A stretch of 18,520 nucleotides of DNA from Prevotella sp. UBA4376. Lineage in GTDB: Bacteria; Bacteroidota; Bacteroidia; Bacteroidales; Bacteroidaceae. A program made the translations under genes and the position numbers. The DNA lies in the NCBI GenBank assembly GCA_002391185.1, contig DGRY01000067.1, positions 35,047 to 53,566 on the forward strand, in the 5' to 3' direction. Shown here piece by piece: positions 15,063-18,520 of this stretch. How positions within the stretch are numbered: position 1 is the stretch's first letter; each line of letters begins with the position of its first letter. The notes under the pieces are model-generated. The model had not been told where the DNA came from. It saw only the letters and a list, made by a program, of their open reading frames with translations, and searched no databases.

Positions 15063-16406
15063 TCATTTACGGGCTTTTATTATTCCCATAACAGCAGCCT
15101 TTCCCTGAACAATATTATCAAGGATTGGACGATGTGAAGGACAGGTGAACTGGCAGCTTCCACACGCTATACACGACACAACATCCTCAGCTTCAAGACG
15201 GTCATAGTTCTGAAGCGAAGAAAGTGTTGCAAGCAAGTAAGGCTCAAGGCCCATCGGACAAGCCTCTACACATTTAGCACAACGAATACAAGGCTGCACT
15301 GGTTTGCGATGAGCATCCTGATCAGTAAGAACAGTAATAGAGTTTGTTCCCTTGCATACAGGAACCTCAAGACTAAGAACAGCCTTTCCCATCATCGGAC
15401 CACCAGCAAGCACCTTGTTGTCGCCCTCAGGGAGTCCTCCACAGAAATCAATCATCTGCTGGAAAGAAGTACCCATTCTGACAAGGAAATTTCCAGGGTT
15501 TTTAACCTGCTTACCTGTCACTGTTGTATAGCGTTCAAAAAGAGGCTTACGCTTCATAACTGCCTGATAAACAGCATAGGCAGTACCCACATTCTGAACT
15601 ATAGCGCCAACATTTACCGGAATAGCAGGAGGAGCAGGAACCTGACGCTTTATAACAGCATCAACAAGCTGCTTTTCACCTCCTTGAGGATATTTCTGAG
15701 CCAATGGAACAACCTCTATACGAGAGTCGTTAGCTGTCTTTTCAGTAAGAAGACGAATAGCCTCTGGCTTATTCTCCTCAATACCTATATATCCTTTCTC
15801 AACTTTAGCAGCCTTCATCAATAGTTCGAGACCCACCAGAATTTCATCGGCATGCTCAATCATCAAACGGTAATCGGCTGTGATATAAGGTTCACATTCA
15901 ACACCATTTATGATAACACACTCTGCCTTAGCCCCAGGAGGAGGACATAGTTTTATGAATGTAGGGAAGCCAGCACCTCCCATACCGGTAACACCAGCTA
16001 CCTTTATACGTTCTACAATTTCTTCAGGAGTAAGCTCAGGGTGAGCACTTAGTGTTTCAAGAGATTCCGAACGATCTATGCTCTCTTCCCACTCATCGCC
16101 CTCAACATTAATTATTATAGCAGGCTTGCGATAGCCCGTTGCATCAATAACAGTATCTATCTTGGCAACTGTTCCCGATACCGAACTGTAGATAGGCGCA
16201 CTGACAAAGCCACCAGCTTCAGCAATAAGAGTTCCCACTTTCACTTTGTCGCCTCTCTTAACAACAGGTTTTGCCGGAGCGCCAATGTGCTGACTAAGTG
16301 GAAAAACAGCCACTTTTGGCAGTTCAGCCTTGCGAGTAGCAATATCATGAGTGAGTTTATTCTCCTCAGGGTGAACACCACCTATTTTAAATGTTTGTAA
16401 TTTCAT
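15063..16406 (-). CDS. rnfC: Rnf electron transport complex subunit C
   Basis: Peripheral NADH/FMN-binding subunit of the Rnf complex, 447 residues. The opening FKIGGVHPEENK is the family hallmark. The central domain has GVTGMGGAGFPTFIKL and INGVECEPYITADYR, the flavin/NAD-binding region shared with NuoF-like proteins. Two 4Fe-4S motifs lie at the C-terminus (CIRCAKCVEACP and CIACGSCQFTCP). The start overlaps the rnfB stop by 4 nt (ATGA), indicating translational coupling. Confidence 0.96.
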   Translation of the reverse strand: MKLQTFKIGGVHPEENKLTHDIATRKAELPKVAVFPLSQHIGAPAKPVVKRGDKVKVGTLIAEAGGFVSAPIYSSVSGTVAKIDTVIDATGYRKPAIIINVEGDEWEESIDRSESLETLSAHPELTPEEIVERIKVAGVTGMGGAGFPTFIKLCPPPGAKAECVIINGVECEPYITADYRLMIEHADEILVGLELLMKAAKVEKGYIGIEENKPEAIRLLTEKTANDSRIEVVPLAQKYPQGGEKQLVDAVIKRQVPAPPAIPVNVGAIVQNVGTAYAVYQAVMKRKPLFERYTTVTGKQVKNPGNFLVRMGTSFQQMIDFCGGLPEGDNKVLAGGPMMGKAVLSLEVPVCKGTNSITVLTDQDAHRKPVQPCIRCAKCVEACPMGLEPYLLATLSSLQNYDRLEAEDVVSCIACGSCQFTCPSHRPILDNIVQGKAAVMGIIKARK

Positions 16407-17254
16407 GCTTCAACCTCCTCCTTCTTCTTTACAGGGAAATTAACTTTAACGATAGCACCTGTAGGACATTCATCAACACACTTTGTACACATACGGCACT
16501 TGTTGAAATCAATGTAACTGAGATTATTCTCAATGGTTATAGCGTCAAACTTACATACTTTCTGACACTTTCCACATCCAATACAAGCTGCATCGCATGC
16601 CTTTTTTGCAACAGGCCCCTTGTCCTTATTCACACACTGCACATAAACACGTCGGCCCTTAGGTCCCTTCTTGCGAAGTTCAATAATGTGGCGAGGGCAT
16701 GCCTTAACACAAGCTCCACATGATGTGCACTTCTCTTCATCAACCTCAGGAAGACCAGTTTCTGCATTCATACGAATAGCGCCAAACTGGCAAGCATTGG
16801 TGCAATCGCCACATCCAAGGCAACCAAAGCCACAACCTGTTTCGCCAGCTCCCGTTGAATTCATGGCAGCACATGTTTTTAGTCCATCATATTCTGCTAT
16901 ACGAGGACGATTCTCACAACTGCCATTACAACGCACAACAGCTACCATTGGTTCGGAATTAGCCATTGCCATTCCAAGCAGATCAGCAACCTGATTCATA
17001 ACGACATCGCCACCCACCGGACAACGAAGTGCCTCGATAGACCCAGCATCAGCTCCTTTTACAAGAGCATCAGCCATACCCGAACAACCAGGGAAACCAC
17101 ATCCACCACAATTAGCTCCAGGAAGCAATTCCGCAACCTGCGCTATGCGAGGGTCTTCTTTAACAGCAAATTTCTTGGATATAACAAACAATAGCACCGA
17201 TGCAACCAGTGCTATTGCTCCAAGAGCTAATACTGCATTTAAAATAAATTCCAT
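16403..17254 (-). CDS. rnfB: Rnf electron transport complex subunit B, multi-ferredoxin form
   Basis: Entry point for electrons from reduced ferredoxin. An N-terminal membrane anchor (about residues 5-27) is followed by the Fe-S domain LLPGANCGGCGFPGC (C49, C52, C57, with C78). Four ferredoxin-like cysteine motifs then follow: C145/C148/C151/C155, C176/C179/C182/C186, C224/C227/C230/C234 and C253/C256/C259/C263. At 283 residues it is longer than the roughly 190-residue E. coli RsxB and has two more ferredoxin motifs, a form seen in anaerobes. It is 45 nt downstream of the RseC-like gene. Confidence 0.95.
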   Translation of the reverse strand: MEFILNAVLALGAIALVASVLLFVISKKFAVKEDPRIAQVAELLPGANCGGCGFPGCSGMADALVKGADAGSIEALRCPVGGDVVMNQVADLLGMAMANSEPMVAVVRCNGSCENRPRIAEYDGLKTCAAMNSTGAGETGCGFGCLGCGDCTNACQFGAIRMNAETGLPEVDEEKCTSCGACVKACPRHIIELRKKGPKGRRVYVQCVNKDKGPVAKKACDAACIGCGKCQKVCKFDAITIENNLSYIDFNKCRMCTKCVDECPTGAIVKVNFPVKKKEEVEA

Positions 17255-17299
17255 AATATTTTTGTTAGTTTTCTTTTTAGCTTAGTTAGAAAAACACTA

Positions 17300-17716
17300 T
17301 TAAACAGCATCAATCTGAAAAGCAACTTGCTCGCGTATTCTCGACCTGAATATATAAACCAACATATAATAAGGTATAAGAGCCAATAATGCAAGCAATG
17401 CCGATAATGTTTCGCTAACGCAAACAGCAAGCGACACAAACAACACAGCCAACATCAACACCAATGGCAAGGCATACGCCCACACAACAGCCATCATTCC
17501 CGTTCTACCCGATGTTGATATATTAACCTGCTGCCCAACAACATATTTCGACGCATCTTGAACAGAAACATCAATAACCTTTTCTTTCGATTCGGCAGCA
17601 TTGCAATGCGCAGCCACCTTACAACTATTACATGCCGAAGACTGTTGGATGCTTACCTGCACCAAATGCTCATCAATATCTGTAATAATTCCCGAGTGTA
17701 CAATTCTATTGTTCAT
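17300..17716 (-). CDS. RseC/MucC-type membrane protein (SoxR-reducing-system family)
   Basis: 138-residue protein with an N-terminal cysteine-bearing domain (C29, C32 and C38 in SACNSCKVAAHC) and two transmembrane helices (about 72-98 and 103-122), the architecture of RseC/RsxC-associated proteins. In enterobacteria, RseC works with the Rsx (Rnf) complex to keep SoxR reduced. Here it is the first gene of the rnf operon, downstream of a consensus promoter, so a role in assembly or redox maturation of Rnf is more plausible than SoxR reduction (inference). Confidence 0.88.
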   Translation of the reverse strand: MNNRIVHSGIITDIDEHLVQVSIQQSSACNSCKVAAHCNAAESKEKVIDVSVQDASKYVVGQQVNISTSGRTGMMAVVWAYALPLVLMLAVLFVSLAVCVSETLSALLALLALIPYYMLVYIFRSRIREQVAFQIDAV

Positions 17717-17782
17717 GCTTTATAATAAAATGTTTCTGTATTCGAATTTGTATAGTAGTTTTTCACTCATAGCTTGCGTATG

Positions 17783-17813
17783 CAAATTTACGGCAATATT
17801 TGATAAATGCAAA
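17783..17813 (-). promoter_or_regulatory. Promoter of the rseC-rnf operon
   Basis: On the minus strand, TTTG (17813-17810) and TAAATTTG (17790-17783) are separated by 19 nt, a full match to the Bacteroidetes -33/-7 consensus. Transcription should begin near 17777, giving a leader of about 60 nt before the RseC-like start at 17716. Confidence 0.75.
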
Positions 17814-17831
17814 AAAAACATTCATTTTTTT

Positions 17832-17861
17832 ATTGTAATTCAGTATTTTCATTTATATTTG
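17832..17861 (+). promoter_or_regulatory. Promoter of the small acidic gene
   Basis: ATTG (17832-17835) and TATATTTG (17854-17861) match -33 and -7 elements with an 18-nt spacer. It is divergent from the rnf promoter; A- and T-runs at 17811-17830 lie between the two and could serve as a shared upstream element. The leader would be about 20 nt. Confidence 0.65.
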
Positions 17862-17886
17862 CATAAGTATTTTATAACTAAGAAAC

Positions 17887-18327
17887 ATGAAAGCAACCGA
17901 ACAAACCATTCAGCAAGTGGAGCGTTTTATCAACAAAATTGCTCAAAAATTTCCAGCTCAGGAAGAACCAACATTGTTCACTGATATCCATGTACGTGCA
18001 AGTCAAGAATCAGGAGATTTGCTCGCTTATGACGATGACGATAACGAAATAACCCGTTGTGTGGTTGAACAATGGATAAATAATATAGAAGAAAACTTTT
18101 ACGATAGTGTAACACTTATCTTGCGCAAACAGCTCAAAAACATGTCGAATGTTGTTGACAATTTAGGCATACTGAAGCCTTATAGCTTTGTTCTTGAGAA
18201 CGATGACAAGGAGAATGTAGCTGAATTATACTTCGCTGACGATAATACAGTTATCATCGGTGGAGATATAATGCCAGGGCTTGATGAGGAGTTAGAAAAG
18301 TTTCTTGATGATTTAATAAAGGGATAA
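17887..18327 (+). CDS. Small acidic protein of unknown function
   Basis: I do not recognise this 146-residue protein. It has no signal peptide, membrane segment or cysteine-rich motif beyond a single cysteine (TRCVVEQW), and is strongly acidic (LLAYDDDDNE, then LDEELEKFLDD at the C-terminus). The pattern suggests a compact cytoplasmic alpha/beta protein with an N-terminal helix and a C-terminal strand pair (AELYFADD, NTVIIGGD) before a last helix. It has its own promoter, divergent from the rnf operon, and is followed by a short GC hairpin. It may be a conserved Bacteroidales hypothetical; no function is inferred. Confidence 0.75.
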   Translation: MKATEQTIQQVERFINKIAQKFPAQEEPTLFTDIHVRASQESGDLLAYDDDDNEITRCVVEQWINNIEENFYDSVTLILRKQLKNMSNVVDNLGILKPYSFVLENDDKENVAELYFADDNTVIIGGDIMPGLDEELEKFLDDLIKG

Positions 18328-18329
18328 GG

Positions 18330-18343
18330 TGTGCGGGCGCACA
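18330..18343. repeat. GC-rich hairpin after the acidic gene
   Basis: TGTGCG-GG-CGCACA is a perfect inverted repeat starting 3 nt after the stop, with TTTTT only 8 nt beyond it (18351-18355). It may act as a weak terminator or mark the 3' end. It resembles the hairpins at 2785 and 11915. Confidence 0.45.
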
Positions 18344-18375
18344 GAACTATTTTTCTAAAAATTTGCAATAAAAAG

Positions 18376-18406
18376 TTTGCAGATTTGAAAAATTACCTTA
18401 TCTTTG
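18376..18406 (+). promoter_or_regulatory. Consensus promoter for a short terminal transcript
   Basis: TTTG (18376-18379), a 19-nt spacer and TATCTTTG (18399-18406) fit the Bacteroidetes consensus exactly. Transcription should start around 18411-18414. No start codon with a sustained frame follows before the terminator at 18469. Confidence 0.75.
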
Positions 18407-18410
18407 CAAC

Positions 18411-18500
18411 CGTTATCCTGAAAACAATCTTTTTACCGTAAAGAAACTAATACCTAGTGAAGATTTGGAGCGGTTGCCTGTGAAGGCGGTCGCTTTTTTT
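18411..18500 (+). ncRNA. Candidate small RNA or attenuated leader
   Basis: About 90 nt lie between the predicted transcription start and the end of a T-run. The segment contains no ATG. Its 5' end can pair with the terminator stem: GCAACCG (18406-18412, partly in the promoter) is complementary to CGGTTGC (18471-18477), and ACCG at 18435-18438 could pair with either CGGT of the terminator. This allows mutually exclusive structures of the kind found in attenuators. It could be a free small RNA or the leader of a gene beyond the window. No known RNA family was recognised. Confidence 0.45.
18469..18500 (+). terminator. Intrinsic terminator near the window end
   Basis: AGCGGTTGCC (18469-18478) pairs with GGCGGTCGCT (18485-18494) over 10 bp, including three G-T wobbles, around a 6-nt loop, and is followed by seven Ts. 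The structure is strong and strand-specific. Confidence 0.75.
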
Positions 18501-18520
18501 ATTATATAGCATAGCGATTT

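Noticed and set aside
15309..15824. Long plus-strand open frame (171 codons)
   Set aside because: Fully antisense to rnfC, with no recognisable motif or promoter.

Overview
The window reads as a stretch of core chromosome from a member of the Bacteroidales, most likely Prevotella-like or Bacteroides-like. The signs are Bacteroidetes-type promoters (TTTG, about 19 nt, TAnnTTTG), an absence of clear Shine-Dalgarno sequences, moderately low GC, an RnfBCDGEA operon led by a RseC-type gene, a HU-like/SPOR membrane protein, and a split his operon (hisH-hisA-hisF-hisIE together). The assignment is made by eye from protein motifs, not by database search. No rRNA, tRNA, insertion sequence, prophage or CRISPR array was seen, and no gene-free stretch exceeds about 210 nt.

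Layout. 20-1624 (+): a HU-like/transmembrane/SPOR protein and a zinc-ribbon/FHA protein, closed by a terminator. 1774-5591 (+): a consensus promoter, purU, then hisH-hisA-hisF-hisIE with two 4-nt ATGA overlaps. 5729-9027 (+): an FtsE-like ATPase, then aspartokinase and diaminopimelate decarboxylase (lysine/DAP pathway). 9060-11861 (+): a membrane family-2 glycosyltransferase-like protein without a visible DxD motif, an unrecognised protein with a possible GT-B-like N-terminus, and flavin-dependent thymidylate synthase ThyX. A bidirectional terminator separates these from the convergent rnf operon (17716 down to 12059, minus strand): rseC-like, rnfB, rnfC, rnfD, rnfG, rnfE, rnfA, encoding the ion-pumping ferredoxin:NAD+ oxidoreductase. 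Its consensus promoter is divergent from that of a small acidic protein of unknown function (17887-18327). The window ends with a consensus promoter followed about 90 nt later by an intrinsic terminator: a candidate small RNA or attenuated leader.

The genes are mostly housekeeping. The most unusual structure lies between them. Several intergenic or intercistronic gaps are filled with short tandem arrays, usually of 7 nt or 3 x 7 nt and once of 24 nt, and most begin at or within the stop codon of the upstream gene (hisIE, thyX, rnfA, rnfG, rnfC). The arrays after thyX and rnfA are inverted copies of one motif flanking the shared terminator. The array between rnfG and rnfE is five perfectly spaced mini-ORFs copied from the 3' end of rnfG. 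I found no clearly novel multi-gene system; these arrays and the terminal RNA candidate are the best leads.
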